A stretch of 64,000 bases of DNA from Glycine soja. Its lineage: Eukaryota; Streptophyta; Magnoliopsida; Fabales; Fabaceae. Both the position numbers and the translations under genes were made by a program. The stretch spans positions 40,524,038 to 40,588,037 of the forward strand of contig NC_041002.1 in the NCBI RefSeq assembly GCF_004193775.1. The letters run 5' to 3'. Positions 27,918 through 41,172 of the stretch are shown here, piece after piece; within the stretch, counting starts at the first letter, position 1, and every line of letters starts with the position of its first letter. The notes under the pieces were generated by a model, which was given only the letters and a program-made list of their open reading frames with translations, was not told the origin of the DNA and made no database searches.

Positions 27918-28610
27918 CTAGGAATCTTTGTAACTGGTTTTGTCTAAGATTTGGTTGGGAAATCTGCTAGCAAACTCTATTGACCTTTCTATTGGAATGA
28001 TTGTACCTTGATATATATGGTGACCAAGGAATCGAATTTGAGTTTGGAAGAGATTTATTTTTGATTTGGAGACTTCCAAACCATTTTGTTTGATAATATG
28101 GATGAAAGTCTGGAGATGTTTGAAATGTTGGTCAATGTTTTGGGAAAAGATTAAAACATCATCTATGTAGACAATGACAAATTTTGAATAAGGATTAAAA
28201 ATATCATTCATAATTTTTTGAAACTCTGAAGGGGCATTCTTCAGTCCGAATGGCATTACATTCCATTCATATTGCCCGAAAGATACAATAAACGTTGTTT
28301 TGTACCTATCTGACTCTTGGATTTGGATTTGCCAAAATCCAGATTTCATATCAAATTTTGAAAATATTGTTGCAGAATTTAATCTGTTAAGTAAATATTT
28401 TTTGTTAGGAATAGGGTACCTAATCCATTGTAATGCTTGATTTAGTGGTTTGTAATTTATGACTAAGCGGGGTGTTTCATGCTCAAGCTCTGATTGTTTG
28501 TTGACATAAAAAGCCGCACAGGACCATGGACTTTTGCTTTTTCGGATTAAACCTTTATCAAGCAAATCCTGAATTTCCTTTTGACAGTATTGAAGAAGTT
28601 CTTCATTCAT
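27918..28610 (-). pseudogene. Pararetroviral reverse transcriptase
   Basis: A 230-codon block with the caulimovirid order: PWSCAAFYVNK, RLVINYKPLNQ, YPIPNK, SKFDMKSGFWQI, WNVMPFGLKNAPSEFQ and the catalytic YIDDVLIFS box. A stop and frame change at 27918 separate it from the connection and RNase H regions. Confidence 0.9.
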
Positions 28611-28885
28611 TTGAATTGGCCTGGCTTTTGTGGGAATTTGTTTTTCCCTAAAGTTTTTCTCATAAGGGAGTAAGGGAGATCAACAATATGATTCTTTCTA
28701 TCCCAAAATGCATGTGGCAAATCAGAACAGACATTAGATTCGATATGACTTAATAAAGATTGAATTTTTTCTTTTACTTGGGGTTTTCCCAGTTGTATTT
28801 GAATATTATTAAAAGATACTTCTTCCTTTAAGAAGTTAATTTGGTTAATTTTATTCTCTATAAGATTTATATTCCTGGAGATTGG

Positions 28886-29290
28886 TTAATTAGAAAAATT
28901 AAATATAACTTTTCTTCCTAAATAATTTGTAGTTATTCCTTCATTAGATATTTGAATGGGAAACAAGGCTCTAATGAAGGGAGTTCCTAAGATTACTTTG
29001 TTTTTAAGGTTTTTTACCAGAAGAAAGTTTGTGTTAATCCCAAGACCTTGATTTTCGATGATTGCATTTGATAATTTAAAACTAATCTTTAATTTTGAGC
29101 CATTTGTTGTGCTTAATTTTTCTGAGGTTTTCTCAAAGAATTTTGTAGGAATTAACCTTTCTAAGATACAGTTTGAATCAGCCCCTGTGTCAAATAGGGC
29201 CATCGTTTCTAAAACGAAATCATTAATAATTATTTTTATGTTTATGTAAAATTTTTGAATTTTAATCTTGTTGAATAATCCCATAAACAT
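28886..29290 (-). pseudogene. Pararetroviral aspartic protease region
   Basis: Contains the active-site block ALFDTGADSNCI and, about 70 residues on, VILGTPFIRALFP, the normal pairing in caulimovirid proteases. It is joined in frame upstream to an acidic, glutamine-rich linker. Confidence 0.8.
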
Positions 29291-29507
29291 ATCATCTTCT
29301 AAATTTTCTGGTTGGTTTTCTTCATTGTTGTTGACGCTTTCAGTATCACTATCTTCCTCAAGTTGAGAAAGAATGATCTGATGAATTTCTTGTTGTTGGT
29401 GAAGTTCTTTTACTTCTCTTTTTAGATTGTTTATCTCTGTTTAGAGATCTTGGATTGTCGTTGGTTTGGTTGAAGAATTTTCTAATCTTTTGAATATGTT
29501 ACTCACA

Positions 29508-30977
29508 TCAAAATTTATTATTTGTAATAAAATCCTTTTGCCTGGGTTTTACCTCTAATGTCTTTTTGAGTTTTTCCAGAAAAACCTTCTTTTCTTGGGG
29601 GTTAGGTGTAGAATTGATTGCTTCAAACAAGAGATCTTGTTCTCTTGTTAGAGTATTGATTTGTCCATCATCATCTGTTGACGATAGTTGGTCATCTTGT
29701 TGAATTAAGTTTAGGTTTTCATCGGAAAGTACGGAGGATGAAGTTTCTGTTTCTTCTTCCTCCGAGGTTTCGATAAGCAAATTGTTTATTTGCTCTTCAA
29801 TTGATGGTTCTAAGTTAAGGTTTCTTAACTTCTTTTTAGTCTACAATATTTACTAATGTGGCCTTGTTTTCCACAATTGTAACATGTTATCTTTGATTTT
29901 GCCTTTTGTCTAGGATTTTCCATTTCTCTACTGGTTGAGGGTTTGTGTGAGTATCTCCTTCTTGGAAATCTCTTTTTATTGACTGGTTTATTCTCATGGA
30001 TTTCTTTTCTAGAATTTTGTTTTTTCTTTTGTTTTGGACAGGCCGGTAGACCAAATTGTTCGTAGAAGGAACCTAAATCTTTCTTTGTTTGAGCCTTTTC
30101 TTTGGCTAATTGCCTCTGAATTTTTTCATCCTAACAAATCTTTAAGGCTACCTTTTAGACATAAGAAATTAATTGACCATAGCTTAAGCTCTCATATGGA
30201 ATATCTCCATTGGCAGATTGACTACGGATTTTATCTCTAACCTTGTCTCCTAATGATCTGGGAAGACCGGCTATAAATTTTTCTTTCCAAAAAGGTTGTT
30301 GACTATCTTCTCTGGTGTAAACCCTAGTTAGAAAAGTATCTTTGTACCACCTAAAGTCTGCTAAGGTTCTACACTTAAGGTTTGACAACAACTCTGCAGA
30401 CCTATCTTTCCACAGAGATGGGTCTCTAATGAAGTGTTGCGCTATTGTAAAAATTAATGTATTAACAGCGTCAGGAATCTCCTTATCTTTGTCATTATTA
30501 ATGACTTTTCCATTGAGATCCGTCTTGATCGCGCTGTAAATTTTTTATTTTTCCTCGTTCGTGAGATAATTATCCCACCAACCTTTTAGAAAATCCTGCC
30601 ACTAAGATATCTATAATGGTTTCTTCTTAACATTCATGGGAGGTTTGGTAAGTTGTAGCTACCATGGTCATATGTTGGAGTGTATTCATGATGTTATACT
30701 CCATTTGTGTATCTATGTTCCATTCATAGATGTTGTTTGCACTAAAACTTTTAAAATTGTTTTCACCTCTTTCTTCTAATAGAAGGTCAGGGGCAGTTGG
30801 ACGTTGATAATATAATTTAGAGGTTGTTTTCCAGTGCTTGGAATTAATTGGATTTATATTCTTTTCCGATACTGATCCTATCTCGGTTGCATTATCTGAG
30901 TTTTGGTCACTATCTTCATTAATAACATTAATTAATTTGGAGGTACTTCTTGTTACCATTTTGGAAGTATTTTCCAA
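29508..30977 (-). pseudogene. Pararetroviral coat-protein-like region with CCHC zinc knuckle
   Basis: Starts at 30977. Open blocks (30627-30977, 30155-30391, 29508-29780) are separated by a few stops. The region carries the CP-like core with GLPRSLGDKVRDKI, a basic stretch, and the knuckle CYNCGKQGHISKYC near 29840-29882, followed by an acidic coiled region. In caulimovirids the knuckle marks the C-terminal part of the coat protein. Confidence 0.75.
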
Positions 30978-30980
30978 GGT

Positions 30981-31691
30981 TTAGGGAGTTTCTGGAATGA
31001 CCTTAAGTAAACTACCAATTTTGTTTAGTAATTCACTATGATTATCACCTACCCCTTCAATTAAGGATTTAGTTTTTCTAAGTTCCCTAATTTTTCGTTT
31101 AGCCTTCTCACTAACTTTGAAAGGTTTGAATAATGGTTTTTCAATGGGAATGCTTGGCGAAGCTTCCTCAACTGATTTTTGTTTAGGAACTACCTTAGTT
31201 TTAATGGTTTCTCCTAAAGCTTCTAAATATTTATTGGTGTAATTTGCCTGTTCCATTAGGCTCTTAATATCTTTGGAGGTTACTTCCTCATTGACATATT
31301 TTGTCTTGAATGGAATTGCCATGACAGGTTTATTGTTACTGTCTTTGACATTTGGTAGTTGATATTGTGTTGCGGGAAGTAATTCCGATTGGATTAACTC
31401 ACCATCTTTCATTTGCCAGTTTGTTATGACATTTGTTGTTGGATCACCTATGATGTCCTGCTTCCATGGGTAATCTATATCCTTTCTGATGGTATAAGCA
31501 TGGAACCAATCAAAGAAAAGGACATTAATTTTTACTCTTTCGACAAATTCATAGAACTTGTCTTGGATTTGTTTTCTGTTTGCACCCTTGTAATGTTGGA
31601 AAAACCATCTCCTTTGAAGTTCATTCTCCGGAGAATAGAAGTCTTTCTTAAGGGTTTCCTTATCAATGCTAAAGTTGTCAGATAACATCAT
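30981..31691 (-). pseudogene. Pararetroviral frame between movement and coat proteins
   Basis: A 236-codon open block with no internal stop. It has an aromatic N-terminal half (WFFQHYKGANRKQ, FFDWFHAYTIRKD) and a lysine-rich C-terminal half. It follows the movement-protein block after a frame change near 31695-31740. I cannot assign a domain; it may be the C-terminal part of the movement protein or a separate virion-associated protein. Confidence 0.6.
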
Positions 31692-31743
31692 AAGGTTCCA
31701 TAGAAGAATAAGTTGGGGATTGGATCGACTTCTGGTCGTCCTC

Positions 31744-32650
31744 CTATTCTTGGTTGTACGTAGTTCTAGGTATACTAGAAGTAGTATCTAATCCTTGGAG
31801 GTTTACAGTAGGGAACTGGTTATGTGACTCAGATCTGGTTAATCCTATTGGAATTGAATGAGTTCTAACCGAAAAAGACCTTTTGGATGACTCATATTCA
31901 GACATAGAGGCTTCTATTCTTGATGAAAAAGAATTTCTCCTATTGAAGGTTATTTCTACCTTACCGAAGTTATCTTGCTTAATTTGCTCTATGGTTGGAG
32001 CGGGTCGGGGAACAGACGGTGTGGCCTTATCCATAACCCATTTTTCGGGAAGAGTTACCTCATCCCATTTTATTGTTCTTGGGAGAGAAACGTTAGCCTG
32101 TCATATCAGTGATAAACAAAGTTGTATCTCCTCTTTGAGGTTTTAACAGGACTCTAGAAGCACAAGTATTCAAGACCTTGTACTAAATCCTGTAAATCAA
32201 TGTTGTTGGAATTGATCCTTCTTTCATGTCGAGGCCATGAAAGTGGGTATTTAGAAACAGAGAGTCAAGAATGTTTCTGTCCATCAGACTCACGGTTTTG
32301 TTTGGGTAACAATTGAAGTATATTGGACCTTGTCTTAGGCTTGTTTCTATTGTTCCAATTAAGGAATCTTCAAACTTGTTATGCCTAATATCTCTAAGGC
32401 ACATTAAGACTGCAACATCGATGCCCATATCAATTAAAGGCTTGATGGCTACTTGGACACAACCTATGTGTAAATATTTGTATTTACGGCTATGTTCATA
32501 AATTGAATTTTTTTAGAGCAGATGAAATTCTTCCCCTATGTCTTGTCCTAGAGGAATATTATTTTCTACCATTTTGATTATATAATCAAAATTATGTTTG
32601 TCTTTAATTGTCTCAGGAACATACAAGGTATCCTTAGGGATTTCTGGGAT
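31744..32650 (-). pseudogene. Pararetroviral movement protein (30K superfamily), broken
   Basis: The core block 32183-32428 contains MCLRDIRHNKFEDSLIGTIE, then GPIYFNCYPNKTVSL and a C-terminal YRI, the typical caulimovirid movement-protein signature. The frame continues upstream to about 32650 and downstream through 31744-32034 with intervening stops. The role in virus is cell-to-cell transport through plasmodesmata; this copy is interrupted. Confidence 0.75.
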
Positions 32651-33210
32651 GTTCCAGTCATCCATGTTTTGGTTTATGTCTTTGAATCTGACTTCTTCAT
32701 CAAAGAGATTTGTTTTGGGGCGACCTCGTGGGTCTGGTTATCTTGTTCATTGAGTAAATTTTTGGGTGAATTCATTGAGGATGAGGATGAAGACGAGTTT
32801 GATCTAAAAGAAATTCAAGAAAATGATCGTAGAAGGCGAGACATATTAGATATATCCTCAAATATCATTGTCATCATATGGTTCCATAGAAATGCTTCCG
32901 TAGGTATATATGTAACTAAATTTCTTGGATCTGGAAAAATTTCTTAAAAACTCTTTTTTTTTTATGACGAACAATATAGTTTGAACATATCCCTATAGTC
33001 ACCAGTATATTATGTCTCAATATTTTATTTGAACAATACACATTAGCCTTACTGCCTTTTCCATCTACGGGACTTACTGCTACAGTATCATTCAATTAAA
33101 ACATCGGACTGATGTACTTCCAGAAGATGTTGTTCAACATATACTGTTTAAATTAAAATAATTGTACATCGTCCAGATCCATGAACTTAGTTAACATATT
33201 TCCTTACGGA

Positions 33211-33225
33211 ATATATATATATATA
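33211..33225. repeat. Short AT microsatellite at the right pararetrovirus boundary
   Basis: Alternating AT of 15 bp. With 25314-25390 it brackets the viral sequence. Confidence 0.85.
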
Positions 33226-35308
33226 AAAGTAATTTTCTTTGTTATTAAGTCAAATTGACCTTTCTTGTATTGAGTGTTTAATTTTATTTTTATTTAAAAA
33301 CTTTATTCAATTAAAATGATGTTACTCAATTTTAATTTCAATTTAATATTAATTTCTAGTTTAGTTAAAATTAAAATTTTGAATTTTAATATAGTTTATG
33401 AATTAAATATACATTTCCATTTTTAGATTCCCTAAGTTTTAGTATTATTATAATATTAATTAGTATATTTTAATTTTAATTTATTAAAATTTTATTATTA
33501 ACAAAAACATGATGTTTCTATTCAAATAATTTATTTTTATAAGTTATTCTTCAATTCTAATAATTTAATATCTTTAATTTGTTTATATAAAATAAAATAG
33601 AATTAAAAAATTCCTAATCTAATGTAAAATAAAAATGACTATTTTACATTAATTTATATAGAAGCCTCTTTTCTTACAGAATTATATAGAAGCCTTTATC
33701 TCTAATAGAATGAGATATATATAATAAATATTATGATATTCATTTTACTCGATATGAAACAATCAAAGCTAGCCTACTAAAATAAAATAAAAAAACAATT
33801 CAAGCTAAGGTAAATAACTACTAGCTGTCATTTATTTTATTTAATTTGATTATATTTTTTCATTGATTTGAATACGGAACATTATTATAATTTTATTTTT
33901 GTGTTGTTTTGTTTAATTAGGACAGTGAGCTATTGGAAAGGAGCTGTGCGTGTTGAGTAAGTCATGGCTTTCCTCAATAAACGGCAAAACTGAAGAAGCT
34001 GAACCTAAACTTTGCCTCGTATTCATAGGATCCTCTGAAATCTGAATACATTTTATTTTATTAATTTCCGTTTGTTTTATTTGAACCAAAAAGTTTGGCA
34101 ACAGAAGCTAATACATTTTATTTTATTAATTTAAAGTTAAACTGTTGTTTCAGCTATAACTTCTTCTTTTTTACATAAAAATTGAGATAAGTTGAGTGTC
34201 GGGGACTTGCCATGTTAAACATACTTTATTATTACTTTAAAGCTAAAAAACACTTACATAATGTCAACAAAACAAAATACTCACATAGACTTAATGCCGT
34301 TTAAAATGTGGCAGTCTTTTTTTTTTTTTTTTCATTTTTAAGCACATTCTTTCACTTTTAGACAAGAGGCTGCTCTTTGAAATGCTGACAACACTAAAAT
34401 AGTTATACTTCCTGATTGTACGTACTTTTTCGTATACAACAACACACAATTTTGAAATTCAGCTTAAAATTAAGAGTATATTTAAATAGACATTTCCATT
34501 ATTAAGAAAAGAAAATAAGAAAAAATAATTTTTTTAATAAATTAAAATTAATTTATGCATAAGTTAAAAATAAGTTTTTAAAGAAACTATATGAGTGAGC
34601 TTTCATAAATTAGCTTATGAATAAACTAATTTTGATTTAAGGAAAAAAATTATTTCATTTTTTCTTTCTTGTTTTGTCTTTTTTATTTTTAGCTCATTTT
34701 TTTACAAGTGCTTAGTTATGAAGAAACTTACATATTTTAAACAATCAATTATAAATTATCTTAAATAGGAATGTGAATAAGTATCAATTAATTTTTAAAT
34801 TGTATAAAAATTTATAAATGTAATATATTTTTGTGGAATCTTTTTGGATTATAATAAAATTTAATTTATATAATTATATATATTATATATAATAATAATA
34901 ATAATAAAGGAGATGATCAGATTAGGTTTCCAGTATTTTGCTTCAAGACAAATTCACCCTTTAACTGCTATAAACAACCCGGCTATTATTGTGTTTTAAT
35001 TCAATTTTCATATGTTTTAGAGAAAAAATCTTAGAAATTCATTTATTGTAAATTTCAGTCATTCATTAGTTTCTCTTACTATAATTCAATTTTTCAAACA
35101 TTAAAAGATAATAAAGATTTTAAATTCAAGAGAAAGTATTAAAAAAAAAAAGAAAAAGAAAGAAGGAATATATACACTACATAACTACAAAAAGACTTTA
35201 TGTAACTTCTTCAATTCTACATTTTATTATGTTTAAATATATGAAAAATGTGATTTATGAAAATAAAATTAATGAATTTTATTTTTTAAATAAATTAAAT
35301 GATTGAGA
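33226..35308. other. AT-rich intergenic, nothing recognised
   Basis: Very AT-rich, with many stops and small ATA/ATT microsatellites (about 34880-34910). The open frame at 33913-34101 has no recognisable similarity. Confidence 0.6.
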
Positions 35309-36261
35309 TTTCACCACTAGAAAACCGTGTTTTAACGACAGTTATTTAGTACTTTCAACGACAGTTTCTAAATCGTCTTTAAAGATATCATCGTGGAAAG
35401 TATTTAATTTTCACGACGATCCTTGAGCCGTCATAAAATGTATGTATATGATATTTTCATCCAAAAACTGTCTTAAAATCATAATATTCTAAGATGATTT
35501 TATCTCAAAACCGTCATCCCAAAACTAGCTTAGAATCATGATATTCTAAGACGGTTTATTCCTAAATCGTCTTAGAATGTCATAATTCTAAGATGGTTTT
35601 AATTGATAACCGATGTTGATTTTTTTTAAAATATTTATTTTGTTTTTATATCAAACCAAATTAAACTTGTAATTTCAATCATTCAAACCCAAATAGATCA
35701 ATTGTTATAAAATATTACAAAAATAATTTTGGTAATGAATTTCAACATACGTGAGTTACATTGACAAATAGTGTAGGCGTACATGAAGCATATATATGAT
35801 AATCCATATTCCAATAACATGAGGATTCTGGTTCACACAAATGAATAATAGATAAAAGTAGTTACTGGATCAATACATACATATAAGTAATAAACAACTC
35901 ATGCACAATATGACATTCATAATGGGCAAATGAAAAAGTAGCAACCTAGTCTCATTACTTGGATCAATTAGCAATCCAAATGGTAGCATGTCCAAATTGG
36001 GCTAGGAATTTCCCTTTAAACCTTTTCCTTCTATCATGTTAGTTGGTAAAAAATCCATGGTTCAGAATTAAATGAACAAAAGTTATGTAATTTGGTGATA
36101 GCATAATGTATACAAAGAAGTAGCATGATTGCAAAATACTGCAAGGCTGGAAAAAAAACTTAAACAGAAATATAGACAACTTAATCACCTCGTTACATCA
36201 AAATGAGCCTTGATGTCCTCCCGTAAATCTCATTCATCTCCTGTTATTCTATACATGCTGA

Positions 36262-36629
36262 CTAGTCCACTAATGTCCTTGGCAATGGCTGGTGTGACAC
36301 TGGTTCTGGGAGACATAGAATACACAATAGGGTGATTAAGTTCGCCGAGAACCTGTCATGACATGCCATATGATAAATTAGCCAATAAATCATTGGAAAA
36401 ATATTACCAATATTAGTGTTTATGTGAGAATGAGAGGTAGTGAAAAGGGTAAGATGGAGAGGAAACTGCAAAATACCTTAGACACATAGCTTATTTCATT
36501 TAAATCCAAGTCATCACCAAACACATAGTCATGTTTCACTGCAAGGACAACAACAAATCTATCAACATAGCTGCCAAAGCATAACCAAAATGATATATGT
36601 GTGTGTGTGTGTGTGTTCTCATAGATCAT
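36262..36629 (-). other. Exon-like sequence inside the CACTA element, unidentified
   Basis: The minus strand reads DRFVVVLAVKHDYVFGDDL (about 36575-36520) and goes on to SYVSK, followed by a good donor. A possible next exon after CAG near 36355 reads VLGELNHPIVYSMSPR and continues to a stop near 36240. The composition looks like conserved coding sequence, but I cannot name the family. Probably a host gene fragment captured by the element. Confidence 0.35.
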
Positions 36630-37279
36630 AATGAAAATTCAATTAAGAGTCCACTAACTAATTTTTATTGCAATTTTTTATGTAAATCTTGAATTAGCAC
36701 ATGAGTGAATATTCCATCAATGCCTAAAAGGCTGACAAAATTTTAGAGGTTTAGAATGGATGAAAAAGGAAATTGTAGTAAACTAACTTTTGTAAGTGTC
36801 ACCCAATGAAGTAGGCTGTGTTGTTTTTATCTTTAGTGAAAATAGAAGTTCCTTAATATGATAACATTACTTGAATACCTATGAAACATATCATAGATGC
36901 CCATTGACAAACCAATAGGTTGTCAAGCAACCATTACACATGAAACAACAAGTACCTGTCTTGAGTTAGCTAAAACAAATAAGCAACATGTAAGTTAATA
37001 GACAAAATACAAAAATCATAACCCTAAGAATCAGTCAAAGCTAGGTTAGAACTCCTTTTGCAGTGTCTTACACCTAACTAACACTCTATGAAGTAATGTA
37101 TGTATCCATCACCTTAAATAATATTTCATTGTTCAGTAATATTTCACAACTCTGGAGACAAACTCTAAAGCATGCAATCTTTCAAGAAGTTACGTTTAAT
37201 CTTCCTTTAATAAATATCCATCATCTTAAATCCCCAATTTTCATTAGAATTCTAAGAAGCACATTAATTGTATAATTCA

Positions 37280-40066
37280 TGTAACATCCCGTTTTTCGTA
37301 AAATAAATTAAAAAGGATTTTATTTAAAAATAAATAGAGTTTTAGAAAAATAATGAAGTTTTTTTGTAATTAAATAAATAAGGAGAAATAGTTTTATTAA
37401 TTAAAATAATGGTTTTAAGGTAAATAAAATAAATGTGTGTTTTTAGAAAATACAAAAGGATGTTTTATTTATTTATTTAATAGGGAGTAAATTAGAGCTT
37501 TCTTTTTATAAAATAATAAAATAAAGAAAATAGAGTAAATAATAGGCTCAGAATAACTTAGCTATAAATAGAGACATATTAGGTTAGTTTTTACATTTAT
37601 GATATGTTTCTATGTTCTCTCTTCCTCCCAAATTTGTTTTCCCTTCTTCCTTTCTCCAAACTCTCTCTTTTTCCAGCATACACCCAAACATATCTCATTA
37701 AAACTACCATCTTGGATTCGTTAACTGCTGGATCATCCTAAAATTTGGATACCACATTTGAAACTCATTTTCTCACCTTTTCACCATAGGGATTTGTGAA
37801 ATAATGTTTTTAGAGAGAGAAATATCTCTCGCATGGAGATAGTGAAATTGAGACTCTAATCTATTCTTCTTCTCTCTAACGCTTGGAAATCCTAGCAAAA
37901 CGACTAAAAGAAAAGCTTGAGGAATCTTAGAAAACCGTTAGAGACATCGTTATCGCTGTCAGACTACACATGCGAATCCTCTTAGAGGTAAGGGGTGAAT
38001 TATTCATAGTTGGGGAGTAGTAAGAACATGTGTAGGGGTCCTTAGAGGATCAATTAGGATGGGTTTTGGGGTGTTTATGCAATTTTGATTCTATCTTTAC
38101 AATTATAATTGTGAATTATATATGTTTGATGAGTCAATTGATGTCCCAATGCGAAATTATTATGTTCTTGTGTTGAGTGTGAACCTTGGAAATTATTTTT
38201 TTTCTTCTAATTAGCTAGAATTGATGAAACTGAATTATTAGTATGATGTCTTTACTATTTAATTTGCGATATGAGTTTATATTTGGATCTAGCATACTGT
38301 GCTAAAGAATAAATTTTCAAAAGAAATCTCTTTGTTTTTGTTTTACATATTGCGGTAGATTGAAAAGGGTATTGTAATGTTATATTAAAATAAAATTTCA
38401 AATCATAACAAAATTGTACGTGAATTTTTATGTCCTATACCACTGCACTTTTGATATTTGACACCACGCACATCAATTGCACTTTATTAAAGAATGTGAA
38501 TTGTACTCTAAATAATATTTTCTTTAGTTGCTTATTTTATACATATTATTGTCTTTGTCTTGTATCTTCCCACGATGATGATCAACATGTTATATATACA
38601 TTGCAATAATAAAAGTAATAAAATAAAAAATTAAATAAAGTTGTAAAGTTAATGCTTAGTAGTAATTTCTTTTGATATAATTTTAATATAATTGTTTTAG
38701 AAACTATTTTTAATTGAAAATAATATAGTTCGATTTAATATATATATATATATATATATATGTGTTTTGTGCAATGTAAATATTACTATTGTGTGGTATG
38801 TATATGATTCATGAGGCGTAATGACATGACATTTTGGGATTATGAAATTTTGATTGAGATTGAGTATAAGTGGCAAGTTGAGCACGTCTTAATTTTTGAG
38901 ATACACGTGAACATGTGATGGTGGATTGTGACGTTCTAAGATGTTAAAATATGGACATGGAATATAGATGTGAACAAGTGTTTGGTTAATACTTTATGTG
39001 ATATTACTTGTGTTGTGAATTGTGAATTATACAATAATTAGACTAGTGTTTACCTTGAGAAAAGTGTTTGTGCACGAGGTGTTAAAAAAAAAGTGTAAGA
39101 TTCCAAGTTAGGAACCTGAGGTGTTAAAAAGAAAAGTGTAGGATTTCTAGTTAGGAACATGAGGTGTTAAAAGGAAAGCATAGGGTTCCTAGGCACCTTA
39201 TGATTTTTCACTTAATGAGAGTGACCTAACATACCTATTGTGTAGTGTGTCTTGTTATGTACTCCTAGGCACCTTGGTGTTGTTCTTCACTGACATGGTA
39301 TCACATTGCATATAGGATTGAGTCTTAGAGTATCTGTTGCATAGCGCTTGTGTAATGATTATTGTGACTTGTTATGTGATGATGTATAATGAATTGTGTA
39401 AGTGTGAGATGCGGTGTTATATTTGAGATGTGTTGTCTTAAATATATGATTAATCGTGAAGGCGTGTAATGTGATTTGTGATTAAATTCTAGGACAAGTG
39501 ATGCTTCGTGTTAAGTGTTGAAATGATGCAAACTATGCCAAAGTTGAGCCTTATTATATTTATATTGTTGTTATATTTATATCGTACATGTATGCTTATG
39601 TTTATCTCTATTCGTTGAAGAATGTGATAATTCACTCCCCGTGTGTTGTTTGTGTTTAGATCCTATGATTATCTCAAACATTGAGTTCATGGGAGCAAAT
39701 GATTAGATGGATAGTTTTAAAGAACCTCATGCTAGAGGATACTGAGACACAATGTTTTGATAGGATGTGACATTGGGGCATGAGTTTTTGTATTGATTGC
39801 ATGAAGTTTTGGACATGTAGTTTTTATCATTTTTTTCACATGTTGAGTATTTAGTTCATTCTCTAGAGTTTTGGACGGCCTTGTTTTGAGTTGGAAATGT
39901 TTCCATACCCTTAATTGATAAGTTTTTAATTTGGTGATTAACGCAAATATGAAACTTTTACTCACAAGAGCTCTTTTATGTTTATTGAATAAAATCATTT
40001 TACGTAATTCTGCATTTCCATGTATTTTATTATATAAATATATATATCGGGGCAGGGGGTGTCACA
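37280..40066. mobile_element. Solo LTR, probably Gypsy type, nested in the CACTA element
   Basis: 2787 bp running from TGTAACATCCCG to GGGTGTCACA. The flanking five bases are ATTCA (37275-37279) and ACTCA (40067-40071), one mismatch. No internal coding region was found, so it is either a solo LTR or a large LTR left by recombination. Its first 1.4 kb resembles 46190-47553. Confidence 0.65.
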
Positions 40067-40447
40067 ACTCATATATTACTTACAACCTCAAGGAGAACAA
40101 GCTGGCCATACCTTGAGGATTTCCCTCTCAATTTTATATAAAAGATCTTAAGGCGCATCAATAGGTGGCTTTGTCACATTGTAGCTTCCATAATCACTTT
40201 GTGTACATCTAATGTACTACATATTTGATAAAAAAAAAAGATAGCGTCCATTAAATACTATAGAGTTTGTAATAATGAATTACTTGTCTAAATGAAGTGA
40301 AATTTACCTTCTGCGGCATTGGAGCGAGAACCTTGGGAATTGAATAAACATTTGTATCTAGAGGAGTAACATACATTTACAAACGAACAACAATTCAAAA
40401 CTCAACGGTGAAAAGTTGAACAAAGAAAAGAAGAGGTATGCATGGAT

Positions 40448-40753
40448 TCAAAGCGTGGTATTATTAGGGTTAGGAACCTCTCTAAAATCATAGACATCAT
40501 TGTCGGGGTCGGGGGGCTTGCGAATTAAGAAGTCGCAATCGACTAGGCAGAAAATTGTGTCAAAGTCCCAGCCCTGCATGGACACGAAGCTCTTGCTCTT
40601 AGCAACGACAATGTTATCATCGCCGGTGCCGATAGTGGCGACAACAGGGATAAAGAGGTTGTACTTGATGTCGAAGTCCTTCTTGTTGTCGAGCTCTCTC
40701 CTCCATTTCGTCCTCATCCATCTCGTAGTGGTCAGGGCCATCACCAATGTCAT
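40448..40753 (-). other. Possible captured gene fragment in the CACTA element
   Basis: A 101-codon frame in a locally GC-rich island (40490-40860). It reads SFVSMQGWDFDTIFCLVDCD, then LIRKPPDPDNDVYDFREVPN, which looks like real protein, but I cannot place it. It is oriented like the exon-like pieces at 36262-36629, so the two may come from one captured gene interrupted by the solo LTR. Confidence 0.35.
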
Positions 40754-41172
40754 TGTTGACGCAGGTTAAGTGTCGAGGAGACCTCGAAGGAGGGCGCATG
40801 AGAAGAGAGCGAGGTGGGTGGGGATTGAGAGAAGAGAGGAGGAAGAAGAAAGATAGTCGGAGTGAGATGGCTAGGGCCGATGCAAATAAAAATTGCCAAC
40901 ATTCAAAGACGGTTTTTGCGAAACCGCCTTTGAAATATTGGCAGTATTTACAAAATTGTCACCACTACTCGGACAACCACGGTTCTTCAATAAGTGTCGA
41001 TGAACGTGCGCCTTAAAATGTAGCTTTTTAGTAATTTATGGTGGTTTTACATAAACTCGTCGTTAAGGCGTCTAATAATTACAAAATTGCCACCACCCTA
41101 TGGAACAATGACGATTTTGGTACAAAGGTCATTGTTCAAGCATCGTAAAATGCTTTGTTTCTAGTAGTGTTT

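Larger units (their letters stand above)
25391..33210 (-). mobile_element. Endogenous pararetrovirus (Caulimoviridae-like), degraded
   Basis: About 7.8 kb, the size of a full caulimovirid genome, read on the minus strand. Gene order: movement protein, a second frame, coat-protein-like region with a CCHC knuckle, protease, reverse transcriptase, RNase H, a last unrelated frame, then a promoter and polyadenylation region. There is no integrase and no LTR pair. It lies exactly between AT microsatellites at 25314-25390 and 33211-33225. Several stops and frame changes break every long gene. The family placement rests on the movement protein plus the caulimovirid-type RT. A florendovirus-like genus is possible but not established. 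Confidence 0.85.
35312..41169 (+). mobile_element. CACTA DNA element with nested solo LTR
   Basis: A 5858-bp element. The left end is CACCACTAGAAA and the right end TTTCTAGTAGTG, with the three bases TTT on both outer sides (35309-35311 and 41170-41172). The left subterminal region (35330-35640) holds repeated TTCTAAGACGGTTT-like motifs in both orientations, typical of CACTA elements, and similar motifs recur at 40900-41150. No transposase was recognised. Confidence 0.85.

Noticed and set aside
25391..33210. Interpretation as a Gypsy LTR retrotransposon because of the protease-RT-RNase H order
   Set aside because: There is no integrase and no LTR pair, and a caulimovirid movement protein is present upstream.
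33913..34101. 62-codon minus frame as a gene
   Set aside because: No domain, no splice or promoter context, AT-rich surroundings.
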